64,000 nucleotides of DNA from the NCBI GenBank assembly GCA_905182465.1, contig CAJJBI010000006.1, positions 248,001-312,000 of the forward strand, written 5' to 3'. Under the pieces are notes generated by a model. That model was not told where the DNA came from. It saw only the letters and a program-made list of their open reading frames with translations, and ran no database searches. Within the stretch, counting starts at the first letter, position 1. Every line of letters begins with the position of its first letter. Both the position numbers and the translations under genes were made by a program. Below are positions 49,606 through 59,513 of the stretch, piece after piece. The stretch comes from Opitutaceae bacterium BACL24 MAG-120322-bin51 (lineage in GTDB: Bacteria > Verrucomicrobiota > Verrucomicrobiia > Opitutales > Coraliomargaritaceae).

Positions 49606-50202
49606 ATGACACCTGCCTACGATTCCCTGCTCCAGCAGCTTAAACGCCTACCGGGTTTAGGCTATCGCTCCGCTGAACGAGTGGCTATGCATTTGTTAGT
49701 CGAAAAACCCGACACGATGCCCGAGCTGTTGGATGTTATGAAGCTCGCGCGTGAGGCCGTCTGCCGCTGTCACATCTGCGGTAACATGGCTGAGAGTGAG
49801 CATTGCGCTATTTGTGAAGACGGTAACCGCGACGCTAGTACGATCTGTGTGGTCGAGCATGTTCCCGATTTGATCGCGATCGAGCGTTCCAGCGCTTGGA
49901 AGGCTCGCTACCACGTGCTGCATGGCAAACTCTCTCCAATTCATGGAGTTGGCCCCGAGCAGCTTAATTTAAAAAACCTTCAAGCCCGAATCCAAACTGG
50001 GGAAGTCACTGAGTTAGTTCTCGCTCTCTCCAACGACATCGAAGGGCAGGCAACTTGTCATTTCATTCAAGAAGAGCTGATAGAGGATCGGCCGATTAAA
50101 GTCTCTCGTATCGGCTTCGGCCTACCCAGCGGTGGCGGTGTTACCTACGCGGACTCGGTCACACTGCGCAGCGCGCTTGAAGGCCGCCGCACTTACGAAT
50201 AG
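49606..50202 (+). CDS. recR: Recombination protein RecR
   Basis: A ring-forming DNA repair protein of the RecFOR pathway. 198 residues, normal. Helix-hairpin-helix at the start (LKRLPGLGYRSAERVAMHLL), zinc finger CHICGNMAESEHCAIC and Toprim domain with VEHVPDLIAIERS and LALSNDIEGQATCHFI. The ATG at 49606 starts MTPAYDSLLQQLKRLPGLGY, canonical. The next gene begins five bases later. Confidence 0.97.
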   Translation: MTPAYDSLLQQLKRLPGLGYRSAERVAMHLLVEKPDTMPELLDVMKLAREAVCRCHICGNMAESEHCAICEDGNRDASTICVVEHVPDLIAIERSSAWKARYHVLHGKLSPIHGVGPEQLNLKNLQARIQTGEVTELVLALSNDIEGQATCHFIQEELIEDRPIKVSRIGFGLPSGGGVTYADSVTLRSALEGRRTYE

Positions 50203-50207
50203 TCCCC

Positions 50208-50846
50208 ATGATACAATTTTCTATCTTAGGCATTCCCGTTCGTGTAGAGCCTTGGTTTTGGATCACGATGGCATTTATCGGAGGTGGCCTCCATGCTGCC
50301 AATTCAACTGATATTTTGCTGGTGCTTGTCTTTGTCTTTGCGGGCTTTCTATCTATCATGATACATGAGCTCGGGCACGCGCTCACTATACGAAAATATG
50401 GCCTGCCTGCAGCCATTACCCTGCAAGCCTTCGGTGGCTATGCCTCCTTCCCCTCAGGTAAGCTGGATCGCAAGCAGTCATTCGTGGTCACTGCGGCGGG
50501 TCCTGCTCTGCAGTTCGCATTCGGTGTGCTGCTCATTATCCTTGCTCCCAATATTTCGATTCCGGAAGGGTCTCTTTTTCTTCCCTTCATCAGAGATTTG
50601 ATTTGGGTCAGCATCGCATGGTCGATCCTAAATTGTCTGCCCGTCTATCCGATGGATGGCGGGCAAATGATGGCCGCGATTCTAGGACCTAATAAGCAGC
50701 ACTACGTCCATTTGATCAGTTCTATCGTTGCAGTCGCTGTCGGTATCGCTGGCTACCTCTATCTCGGCACGATCCTATTACCCATTTTCATGGCACTCTT
50801 CGCGTGGCAAAATTGGCAGTCTTACCAAGCTTCTTCTCCCCGGTAG
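50208..50846 (+). CDS. Site-2 protease-like (M50) membrane peptidase
   Basis: 212 residues with about six hydrophobic segments. The zinc motif HELGHALTIRKYGL (HExxH) lies near residue 49 and PVYPMDGGQMMAAILG (third ligand Asp) near residue 147, so the fold is the compact M50/SpoIVFB-like type. There are no CBS or PDZ domains. It may cleave membrane-bound regulators; the substrate is unknown. Five bases after recR, so cotranscribed. Confidence 0.9.
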   Translation: MIQFSILGIPVRVEPWFWITMAFIGGGLHAANSTDILLVLVFVFAGFLSIMIHELGHALTIRKYGLPAAITLQAFGGYASFPSGKLDRKQSFVVTAAGPALQFAFGVLLIILAPNISIPEGSLFLPFIRDLIWVSIAWSILNCLPVYPMDGGQMMAAILGPNKQHYVHLISSIVAVAVGIAGYLYLGTILLPIFMALFAWQNWQSYQASSPR

Positions 50847-50904
50847 TCATCGTTTACTGAATTGTATCCTTCCCATTTCCGCTGCCCACGGTTTTATATG
50901 AACT

Positions 50905-51270
50905 ATGAAAACTGCTAAAATCGTCTTAAAAGAGCTGGTCTTTTTTGCCCGGCATGGGCTCCTCGAAGAAGAAGCAAAGTTGGGGCAACGCTTCCGCCTC
51001 GACGTCGTCGTCGAGCTGGACCCTTCACTCGATTTGTCAGCAGATACTCCAGATTCTACGGTGAATTACGTGGAACTCTACGGAACGATCAAAGAGATTT
51101 TTACCGAGCAACGTTTTAATATGATCGAGGCGGCAGCCGATGCCATCGCAGTCAGCTTACTTGAACGTTTTGCCAAGCTTGTATCAGTCACGGTACAAGT
51201 AAAAAAACCCTCCGTGCCTGTTGATTGTGTTTGCGACTACTTCGCTGCGGAGGTGACGCGATGCCGCTAG
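50905..51270 (+). CDS. folB: Dihydroneopterin aldolase
   Basis: A folate pathway enzyme that cleaves dihydroneopterin to 6-hydroxymethyl-dihydropterin and glycolaldehyde. 121 residues, normal. FARHGLLEEEAKLGQRFRLD and VNYVELYGTIKEIFTEQRFN and the terminal CDYFAAEVTRCR. Overlaps folK by ten bases and probably shares an mRNA with it. No Shine-Dalgarno sequence. Confidence 0.94.
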   Translation: MKTAKIVLKELVFFARHGLLEEEAKLGQRFRLDVVVELDPSLDLSADTPDSTVNYVELYGTIKEIFTEQRFNMIEAAADAIAVSLLERFAKLVSVTVQVKKPSVPVDCVCDYFAAEVTRCR

Positions 51271-51761
51271 TGCGTGCCTACATCGCGCTCGGCAGCAACC
51301 TTGGTGATCGGATAGGACAAATGCAGTCAGCGCTTAAGGCTTTAGCGGCGGATAATCAGCTCAAAGTTTTACAAATTAGTCCTCTTTATGAGAACCGCGC
51401 CATTGGTATGGGGGAGGCCGATGATTTCCTCAACGCAATGGCTGAGGTCGAGACCTCGATGGCACCACTTGCCTTGCTCGACTTTTGTCTCAAAGTGGAG
51501 TCGAAGCTCGGCCGAGTGCGCACGAAGGAGTGGGCGCCGCGCACCATCGATCTAGACATCATCGCTTACGGGGATGAAGTCATCGAACACGAGCGCCTTC
51601 AAGTTCCTCACCCACGCATCGCTGAGCGCGACTTTGTCGTGCATCCACTCTGCGCCATCGCGCCGAATGTGGAGATTCGAGGTCAACGCGTAGCTCATAT
51701 GGCTGCGGCGTTGCCGATGGACAGCTTGACGCTCTGTGAATTGAAACTTGAACTCGTTTAG
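51261..51761 (+). CDS. folK: 6-hydroxymethyl-dihydropterin pyrophosphokinase
   Basis: Transfers diphosphate from ATP to 6-hydroxymethyl-dihydropterin in folate synthesis. 166 residues from the ATG at 51261 (MPLVRAYIALGSNLGDRIGQ); the open frame to 51225 is inside folB and not used. Signature AYIALGSNLGDR and PRTIDLDIIAYGDEV with the Mg-binding Asp pair, and LQVPHPRIAERDFVVHPL. The start overlaps folB by ten bases (translational coupling), and the substrate passes from FolB to FolK. Confidence 0.94.
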   Translation: MPLVRAYIALGSNLGDRIGQMQSALKALAADNQLKVLQISPLYENRAIGMGEADDFLNAMAEVETSMAPLALLDFCLKVESKLGRVRTKEWAPRTIDLDIIAYGDEVIEHERLQVPHPRIAERDFVVHPLCAIAPNVEIRGQRVAHMAAALPMDSLTLCELKLELV

Positions 51762-51870
51762 GGCTGTGATCTTAGCTTGGAGGGCTGCTAACAGCTGACC
51801 ATAGATACATAAATCATTCTCCACGCGCGACCTGAAGCTCGAACACTAACCCAGGCAGACCTTTTAGACA

Positions 51871-52170
51871 ATGAAACCACAAATCGAAATCGAATACTGC
51901 TCAGGCTGCCGTTGGCTCCTCCGCGCCGGGTGGACAGCGCAGGAACTTTTGACCACCTTCGAAGCCGAGCTTGGCGCGGTAACACTACGCCCCTCCGACA
52001 CGAGTGGCACCTTTCGTGTAAGCTTGGACGGCGACCTGATCTGGGATCGAAAGACGGAGGCTCGTTTCCCTGAAATCAAAGAGTTGAAGCAATGCGTGCG
52101 CGACCATATCGCGCCAGAGCGTGATCTTGGGCACAGCGATACAGACGAGAGAAATAAAATTAGCGGATGA
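51871..52170 (+). CDS. SelW/Rdx-family redox protein
   Basis: 99 residues with the thioredoxin-like Rdx fold. The redox motif is IEYCSGCRWLLRAGW near residue 8, with Cys instead of selenocysteine, so it is not a selenoprotein. The later segment GTFRVSLDGDLIWDRKTEAR matches the family, which forms mixed disulfides with unknown partners. Alone on plus, about 110 bases after folK. Confidence 0.9.
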   Translation: MKPQIEIEYCSGCRWLLRAGWTAQELLTTFEAELGAVTLRPSDTSGTFRVSLDGDLIWDRKTEARFPEIKELKQCVRDHIAPERDLGHSDTDERNKISG

Positions 52171-52222
52171 ACTTTCTCAAAAAGCAAACCCTGCACGGCT
52201 GATCAATTACCCACCTCAGTTT

Positions 52223-53180
52223 TCACTTAAGCCACTTTTTCCAGCTATCACGGTAGTCTTCCGCATTCCGCCAATCGACGATGCGGGGCTTTAGTACGGA
52301 TGATGGTATCTTGAGGTGTTTGTTCATTATAAAGCTTCTCAATCATGGTCTCGACGCTCTTATATCCCCAATCGTAGTAGGGGTGGACGACGAGCGCATC
52401 GAGGTAGCCTTGATCGACGTAGATGAAGGCAGAAGGTGAGGACTGGATGGCGACGACGGGTAGTTTGCCAGGCTTCCAAGGGAGCGCGGGCATACCGAGT
52501 AGCGGCCAATCTTCGAGGAAGACCCAGCCCTTGATCAGGTCGTTGCGGTCGGCCTCTTCGGCTGCACGGATCGCTTCGATCGCAGAAAGATAGTCGGGCG
52601 CACAAGTGATCGTCGTCTCGATGTGGCGATAGCTAAGCACCTCGCGTAGACCGGACATGCGCTGTTCCAGCTCCGCGCTTGGTGTAGCGCTAGTGAGTAT
52701 CGCGACACGAGCCTTTGTAGGAAGCTTGCTTAGAATCGAGCGGCCTGCTAAGCGGCCAGCTTCGACCTCGTCGGCCAGCACAGATGTGAGTGATTCACGG
52801 TCGGAGAGTTGGCTCTCAAAAAAGACGACTTCTTGACCTTGTAGCAAGGCAAAGTCTATGGATGCTCCGATGGCTTCAGTTTTTTCTGGGCTGATGATTA
52901 GACCGTCCGCATCTTCAATGAAGAGTTCGGCCAGTGAATTCATTTGGCTGCCTCCTTGAGTCTTATCTGGAGTGAAAATAACTACTTCAATGTCGATCGA
53001 ATACTTTTTGCTAAGTTCAATTGCCGCGGTTTGAGCCCCTTCTTGGGCGGCTTGGTAGATGACGTTCTCTTGGTCACGCCCGACAAAGCCGATCTTAAAC
53101 TCGCCGAGCAGTTCGCGGTTTTGAGCTTCGAGGGCGGTGCACCAAAATAGGGCAGCTAGGAGAGTGAGTCGTTGCAGCAT
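52223..53180 (-). CDS. Periplasmic sugar-binding protein (LacI/RbsB type), C-terminal frameshift
   Basis: A Peripla_BP_4 type solute-binding protein with a signal peptide (LTLLAALFWCTALEAQ). The fold is typical: FKIGFVGRDQENVIYQAAQE, DADGLIISPEKTEAIGASID, a TSATPSAELEQRMSGLREVL segment and YLDALVVHPYYDWGYKSVET. The frame shifts near 52295 (one inserted base): the first frame ends early after RLAECGRLP, while the other frame gives the expected C-terminus KPRIVDWRNAEDYRDSWKKW. Reconstructed length about 318. No permease or ATPase genes are nearby; the sugar is unknown. The GH20 gene upstream on the same strand suggests an amino-sugar use. Confidence 0.85.
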
Positions 53181-53235
53181 TGATATCTAATTTAGGAATC
53201 TTTAAATACAGTTGGCAACTGGCTTTGTTCGCTTT

Positions 53236-54631
53236 TTAGCGAGGCATCCGAGCCAAACTCTCTGCGAGGCCACCTTCGCGGCTGTGCTTTCGCCATTGTG
53301 TGGCGAAGTCCTTAGCCAATTGAGCTTTGCTTTCGGAGGCAGTTTTATTGAGACAACGCTCTAAGCCTGCTCGATTTAACCGTATGGAGAGTGCGATTTC
53401 TGGATCAAGCCCGTCAGTCGGGATCGCGTTCAATGCCTCGCCGCATTTTGTGAGTTCGGTCGGATTGGTCAGAGGGAGGAGGGTGTCTTCAAGTTGTTTC
53501 TCGTTCGCGAAGAAGGCGCTGTTTAAAAAACTATTCGGTGGTGAGGGCTGCGTGAGCAGACCGTCGATCTGACCTAGGGCACAGATGCTCGCGCCATGTC
53601 CTTTTGGTTCACCCGGGTAAAAGAGGGTATCGATGGTTTCGGCTAATTCGGTCTCGTCGAGAGTTTGCCCATGACTCTCTGCCGCTGCGATGATGAGCGC
53701 GGGGTAGAGGGTAAACCAAGGCTGGTGATGTCCGTTATCGCCCCATGCGGTTAGAAGCAAGCCGCGTGCGCCGTGAGCGTGACCTTGTTTGGCAGCTAGT
53801 CGTATATTAGCTTTGGCCACATCGAGGCGGCCAGAGAAAGAATTCCAATTACCCGCACCAGGTGCGACGTAGAATTGATCGCGGAAGCCGGCCTCGGCTA
53901 CGATGCGGCATTGTTCCGCAAATGGGGAGTCGGCCTCGTAGCCCCAAATGACAGGGATGACACCTTTGGGTAATTCCGAGACCAAATCGGGACGCTCCAT
54001 AATAATGTCTGCCCAGAACTGGGCAGTTTGCCCGTGGTTCTTTGTCAGTGCAAAAAGTTGCTTCATGAAGTCCAAATAGACGCGGTGTTTGCCTTCGCGT
54101 TCGACGCGCTCTGCGCTGCGGCCTTTGCCCAGTTCCCATGGCTCGTCGCCTCCGATGTGAAGCTGGCACGAGCTAAAATTGGGGAGTAGCTCGGCGTAGA
54201 GTTTATCGATAAAAGCGGCGCTGTTTGCATCGGGGTAGAGCGTGCTGCCAGTATCGCGCCAGCCAGCAAGAGGATGCTCAAAACCGTCGGGGCATTCTGC
54301 GAGCGGCTTGTAACTCTGCGTGCTTGAGCCAGCGCTCCATATGGCCGAAGGAGTTTTGATTTGGCACCAGTTCGATGCCACGATCTGCGCAGTAGCCGTC
54401 GAGTTCGAGTATCTCGCTGGCTGTCAACGGCGAGGCGTTCTGCCAAACCGTTTCGTGATCAGCGTAGGCGAAGGTGTGTTCCGTATAGAGTTGCAGCTCG
54501 TTATATTTGAGCGCTTGCAGAGCATCAATCAAGCGGTGGAGTGTTGCCATCGTCGGCACTCGGTTGCGACTGATGTCGAGCATCAGACCACGGCGATCAA
54601 AGAGAGCGGTATTGTTTAACAACATTGGCAA
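53236..54631 (-). CDS. Glycoside hydrolase family 20 (beta-N-acetylhexosaminidase-like), frameshifted
   Basis: The reconstructed length is about 464 residues without signal peptide and without the N-terminal GH20b domain of many members. The first part (from 54631) has [20 protein letters not shown] and [15 protein letters not shown]. The second part (to 53236) has the catalytic Asp-Glu pair in [19 protein letters not shown] and [20 protein letters not shown]. The join is near 54310 (one inserted base; [20 protein letters not shown] follows). It removes terminal N-acetylglucosamine or galactosamine residues, here cytoplasmic by lack of signal. Same strand as the sugar-binding protein. Confidence 0.88.
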
Positions 54632-54671
54632 AAAAATGGCACGCTCTGGAGGAAGCGTGCCGTATTTCCCA

Positions 54672-54749
<78 letters not shown>

Positions 54750-54797
54750 ACGAGAAAGATTGCGAAAGATGGACGAGCACTGGGGTGCGTCAAGTCT

Positions 54798-57224
54798 TTA
54801 TGGAGATTCGGTTACTTCGACGCGGATGAATGCTTGATCTATATCTGATACGGACTGACTTCGACGATAAACGAGTTTTTCCGTACCGTTGCCGTTATCA
54901 CTCGGTTGGGGGGTGGGATTCGCGATCCCGTTTGAATCGTTTGGCCAAGTGGTAAGGGTTGGTGGTCGTTTTTGGCATGTAGCTGATGCCTTGTAAACCA
55001 ATGGGTCGCTCGAGCGTGAGTTCGAGATAGGTGCTGCCGCCATCATCCACGAGCGAGAGAGCCGGCAGGGTGCTAAGATTATTGCCGTTGGGATCGCCGC
55101 CAATGGCAAACTCGAGTAGCTGTCCGATGCCATCGAAATCAGTGTCAGCATCGTCTAGTGCGTCGTTTCCGCTTAGGCCGTGGAAAATCTTCCAACCTTC
55201 ATATTGGTTTTGATCAGGCTCTACTTCGATTTGTAAAATCCTTCCGGTTATGGCGCCACTGCCAAAATTGGCACTTTGGGATGGGGTCGACAGTGTGAAG
55301 AGATAGATACCTGAGTATTCCGAGTAGGTTTGCCCATGGTAGCTAACGCTACCGCTGGGATCGGTTATAAAGTAATGGATAGAAGCTTCACTGATAGAGG
55401 CGAGGAAATCCGAATCGCTATCAGTAAAAAAGCCGCCACGGAATTGCTGCGAGTTTTCAATAGAGGAGATATTGAAATAGATCGAAACAGTGTTGGAAAT
55501 GTCGAGTGCCGTGGTAAATGGGGTGGCATTGGTCAGGCGTATGAGGTCGTTAATGCTACTGTTGGGTACTCCGAAATTGGTAGTGGTGGCCGCAGTGAAT
55601 TCGAGCGCAAAATCCAAACCTGCCTCAGGGGAGAGCGCTGGGCTGGTCAAAATCCCCGGGCTACTTCCCTGGTGCAAGAAGTCCGGATCCGCTAACTAGG
55701 GGAACCGATCCGCTCCCAGAAAGGGTGCCATCGCTGTCGATTATGAGTTCAGCTGAACTGCTAATGTCGCCATCGACAATGAGTTCGCCTCCATGAATCC
55801 AAGTGTTACCGCTGTAGCTTGAGTTGCCACCAAGAGTCAGTTGCCCTGCGCTGAGGGCGATGCTTCCCGAATCTGGTGATGTTTCCGGAAATATAAGAAC
55901 TAGCACTACCATCCAACTCTAAAAGGTGACCGTTTGTGTCCAGGTTAGCGAGTTGGACGCCACCTGTGCCTAGCGCCCAATATTGTGAGGAACTGAGCGC
56001 AATATTTGCGCTAAAAACTTGTTGATCTTGATCGTAATTAGTGATGCCTCCACGGCCAATTGTGAGAGTGGAGCCGCCAGAGAAAGTGAAGCTGTCGTCG
56101 CTGCTAGCTGAGCTTTTAAAGTAGAGCCCTCTCAGTGTATAGTTAGACTGAATCGATGGGCTGGAGGAAATGGCTGTGCTTGGGTCAAAGAGCACATACC
56201 TGTCTGAAGTTCCTCCGCGCCAACCGCCTATGCCCCATGCTGAGTTGCGATCTATTCTAGCGGATGAGTTGCCTGCCCAAGTATAATCAGGGTCGCCCAC
56301 GCAACGTAAAGCGTAACCCGATGAGTTCATGGCGTTATTGGCAGCAGTAATCGCACCCGCACGGGCGAAGAAACTAGAAAAGTTATATGTGGTGCTTCCT
56401 ATGTTTCCGAAGATACTGTTGACCCCGAGAACTGTGAGTTCGTTCGTTCCTTCGGGGTTTTCCCAAGTGTTCAAAACTGGCGAAGCCGAATCGCCCACAA
56501 CAAATGCGGCATCATTTTGACTTATCTGCAATGCTCGCTGGTCGGTGTCGCCTCCGTTATCAAAAATATCAAAGACGGTTGTCTGTGCCAGACGGGGGCT
56601 TTCATTAGCACTTCCACCTCTACCGTAGAGTAACACGGATAGGCCTTTGTATTTCGCCTGGGCATTGGATTTGCTGTCATCTGAACTCGAGTCATACAGG
56701 TCGAGTACTGCTAAACGGGAAAAAGTGTTGGGTGTGGCAACGGTTTCGCTCAGTGTGCCCACGGCGAGATCGTGATCGACGTTTCCGTTGTTAGGGACAT
56801 ACCATCCAAGAGCTAGGTTGTTGATCGAACCTACACCATTTGCGGTCGATATTGTGCCATCCTGTTGTCGAATGCGAATACCGCGGGTGTCTTGATTGGC
56901 GACTTGAGGATACTCAAAGTGTTGTGCGGTCAAAAAATGAATAGGACTTAACATTCCAAGCCCTTTATAACTATTATCTGAGATCCCACCAGGGATGGTC
57001 GTGCTCCAGCCAACTCCTGAAAAATCTAGGCTGTTACCAATAAATGACCCATCGCCATTGGCGATGGGTGCGAGTGGAAAGCCGGAACTAAACCGATCAT
57101 TCACTGAGTTGGAATAAGCCGTAATCGTAATGGCTGAAAGCTCCAATAAGCAGGCACAAAAGAGGGCGGCAGACGCAATTAATTTCCCCCGTGCAAATCT
57201 TAGCTTATAATTAGGGGAAAACAT
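54798..57224 (-). CDS. Secreted trypsin-like protein with autotransporter-type repeats, three frameshifts
   Basis: The reconstructed length is about 808 residues. Signal peptide ([20 protein letters not shown]), then a domain resembling trypsin-like serine peptidases: catalytic His in [15 protein letters not shown], Asp in [13 protein letters not shown] and Ser in [12 protein letters not shown] (GDSGSP-type). This is followed by autotransporter-associated repeats ([20 protein letters not shown]) and a C-terminal D-x-D-rich module ([20 protein letters not shown]). Frames change near 55880, 55690 and 54945, each consistent with one inserted base; the end reads [20 protein letters not shown]. 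There is no outer-membrane barrel. Probably a surface or extracellular protease; activity is inferred. Confidence 0.75.
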
Positions 57225-57290
57225 ATTGCATAGTCTAGTTAGCTAGAGTCCGATTTATCAAACACATAGCTGTGAAAGACTTGTAAATTT

Positions 57291-57342
57291 AGCTGCTCAA
57301 TTCTACAGAACTGGGCAGCTAGGGACTTTTAAAGCGCCCTAG
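57291..57342. other. Two adjacent hairpins between the metallopeptidase and protease genes
   Basis: Stem one AGCTGCTC (57291-57298) / GGGCAGCT (57313-57320) with one T-G pair, and stem two CTAGGG (57319-57324) / CCCTAG (57337-57342). They lie just after the stop of the metallopeptidase gene on minus. The T-run is weak, so they are possible terminators only. Confidence 0.4.
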
Positions 57343-57348
57343 TTAAGC

Positions 57349-58014
57349 TCAGCGCCGTGCAGCCAAGAAGTAGAGCAGCCATCCGAGGCTGCTAACGAAC
57401 GCAGCCACATATGTGTAGGCAGCAGCGTCGAGTGTCTTGGTCACGCCTAGGAGCTCGTCTTGGTCGACGATGCCGAGGCCGACGAGTTGCGCTTTGGCGC
57501 GCTTGCTGGCGTCGAACTCCACGGGGAGAGTGACAAGCTGGAAAACAGTAAGCACGAGATAAACCGCAATGCCGAGGTAGATGGTGATCGGCCCAAAGCC
57601 TAAGAAAAAGCCGCCAAACATGATGACTGGTAAAAACTGCGACGCAAAGCCGGTGATTGGGACGAGCGTCATGCGCAAATTAAGTGGTGCATACTCCTGC
57701 TTGTGCTGGATGGCGTGACCAGCTTCGTGGGCGGCGACTCCCAGGGCTGCGAGGCTAGAACCTCGGTAATTATCCTGACTCAGTGCGAGACGCTTTTTGC
57801 TCGGATCATAGTGGTCGGTTAATGTGCCGTGGCATTCGACGATTTCGACGTCGTGGATGCCGGCACTCTCCATGACTGCTTGGGCGGCTTCGCGCCCTGT
57901 GATTCGGCCACGAGAGGGCACTTGGACGTATTTACCGTAGGTGCTTTTGACCTTCATTTGCGCCCAAAGTCCAACAATGATTGGTATGATGATAAAAAAG
58001 ATAATCGGTGACAT
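57349..58014 (-). CDS. YugP-like zinc metallopeptidase (Zn_peptidase_2)
   Basis: 221 residues. The first helix MSPIIFFIIIPIIVGLWAQM anchors it in the membrane, followed by GREAAQAVMESAGIHDVEIV and the zinc motif GVAAHEAGHAIQHKQEYAPL, and two or three further membrane helices in the C-terminal half (IMFGGFFLGFGPITIYLGIA and VAAFVSSLGWLLYFLA). Metal binding by HExxH, family function unknown. It is upstream of the secreted trypsin-like gene on the same strand, 124 bases apart. Confidence 0.9.
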   Translation of the reverse strand: MSPIIFFIIIPIIVGLWAQMKVKSTYGKYVQVPSRGRITGREAAQAVMESAGIHDVEIVECHGTLTDHYDPSKKRLALSQDNYRGSSLAALGVAAHEAGHAIQHKQEYAPLNLRMTLVPITGFASQFLPVIMFGGFFLGFGPITIYLGIAVYLVLTVFQLVTLPVEFDASKRAKAQLVGLGIVDQDELLGVTKTLDAAAYTYVAAFVSSLGWLLYFLAARR

Positions 58015-58194
58015 GATGAGTGATATTTATTTCTTGGAACATTAACTAAAATATTAGTTCCATCTACTTTAATGTCTATTGTGCGAATCTCAATAAGTCG
58101 AATTTTTTCCAGTTTATCGACAATACTACCTCGCACGGACGATCTTATTTGCTATAAATATAATATACGTTTTCAAAAATTAATCATTAACACT

Positions 58195-58641
58195 ATGCAA
58201 AAACTACTCTCAATCTCTCTTCTTAGTATTATCGTTTCTTCATGCATCTCTCAGTGCAGGCGACGAATGGATGACTGACTTCGCAGCGGCTAAAATCAAA
58301 GCTGCCGCTGAACAAAAGCCACTTCTTTTGGATTTTACGGGCTCTGACTGGTGCGGTTGGTGTATCAAGTTGGATAAGGAAGTTTTCAGCCAAAAGGCAT
58401 TTAAGGAATTTGCGGCCGACAATTTAGTTTTGGTCGAGTTGGATTTCCCCCGCGGTAAGGAACAGTCCGAAGATTTAAAGGCACAAAACAAGGCATTAGC
58501 CGAAAAATACGAATTCGTGGGTTTCCCACGATATTGGTGCTTTCTCCCGAAGGGGAATTGATTGAAAAGACCGGTTACCAGCGCGGGGGCCCGGAGGCTT
58601 ATGTCGCACACATCAAAGAGATCCTGGTAGCAGACAAGTAG
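58195..58641 (+). CDS. Secreted thioredoxin-like protein, two frameshifts
   Basis: The reconstructed length is about 148 residues: signal peptide (MQKLLSISLLSIIV, then LHASLSAGDEWMTDF one frame over), a thioredoxin_7/DUF255-like domain with LLLDFTGSDWCGWCIKLDKE (redox CGWC) and LEFVG-like strands, and a C-terminus VLSPEGELIEKTGYQRGGPE in the first frame again. The frame changes near 58242 (one inserted base) and near 58535 (one lost base). The leader cleavage fits LSA before GDEW. Periplasmic disulfide chemistry is likely. Alone on plus, divergent from the metallopeptidase gene. Confidence 0.8.
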
Positions 58642-58775
58642 TTTAGGCATCCCGCTTGTCCGAATTAAAAAATCCCCAAACTTAGGGTTGCTTTTCGTTT
58701 TCTCTCTTTTAATCTGCGCGGCTTCCTAGAAATAGACCGTTTCTTGGAATTGTATTTTTCAATAGATTTTTAGAC

Positions 58776-59456
58776 ATGCAACAATACACACTTAACATCA
58801 CAAATCGTGAAAACACCGGCCGCGGTGTAGCACGGCGCTTACGTGCGTCGGGTAAAATTCCTGCCTCCCTTTACGGCCAGGGTAATGCTCGCTCAATCAC
58901 CGTTGCTGCGGTTGATTTTCGCGACCTAAACCGAGAGATTGGAGGCGGTGCTGCCCTAGTCGAGTTGACTGATGAAAAGGGCGATACTGCTCTTTGCCTC
59001 GTTCAAGATGTTCAGTATCATGCTGTTAAGAGCACTATTGACCACATTGATTTCCAGGAGGTTGAACGCGGCCAAGCCTTCAATACTAAGATCCCCGTCC
59101 ACCTCGTCGGTGAAGCAGATTGTACCGGTGTCAAAAACGATGGCGGTGTGCTTGATCACAAGACACACGAAATCGATATCCGCTGCCGTCCTTCCAAACT
59201 CCCTGAGCACGTTGAGGCAGACGTTTCTGCACTTGCTGTCGGCGATGCGCTCACGATTGCTGACTTACCTGTTATCGAAGATGTCGAATACATGGGTGAC
59301 TCAACGCAAGTTATTGTTTCCGTCCAACATCCGACCGTCGCCGCCGAACCTTCTGAGGACGAAGCCGAGCAGGTTGCTGCTGACGAAGTTCCCGCCACTA
59401 AGGTCAGTGATGACGATAGCGAGGGTGACGACGACTCCTCCAAGGGAGATAATTAA
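58776..59456 (+). CDS. rplY: 50S ribosomal protein L25 (Ctc form)
   Basis: 226 residues, the long CTC type with an L25 RNA-binding domain (1-95, QYTLNITNRENTGRGVARRL) and a beta-rich TL5 domain (about 100-190, GVLDHKTHEIDIRCRPSKLP). It ends with an acidic low-complexity tail (EDEAEQVAADEVPA and beyond). It binds 5S rRNA. First of a plus-strand cluster that continues to bamA; no Shine-Dalgarno sequence before its ATG. Confidence 0.95.
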   Translation: MQQYTLNITNRENTGRGVARRLRASGKIPASLYGQGNARSITVAAVDFRDLNREIGGGAALVELTDEKGDTALCLVQDVQYHAVKSTIDHIDFQEVERGQAFNTKIPVHLVGEADCTGVKNDGGVLDHKTHEIDIRCRPSKLPEHVEADVSALAVGDALTIADLPVIEDVEYMGDSTQVIVSVQHPTVAAEPSEDEAEQVAADEVPATKVSDDDSEGDDDSSKGDN

Positions 59457-59513
59457 ACCTTTAACCCGGCCAATTTTCTCTACGGGATATTGACCGACAA
59501 CGTTCTTTTACAG

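Noticed and set aside
51871-52170. Selenoprotein W
   Set aside because: The redox motif is CSGC, encoded by normal Cys codons; no in-frame TGA and no SECIS-like hairpin was seen.
54798-57224. PEP-CTERM sorting signal or autotransporter barrel at the C-terminus
   Set aside because: The corrected C-terminus shows neither a PEP motif followed by a hydrophobic helix and Arg cluster nor a beta-barrel.
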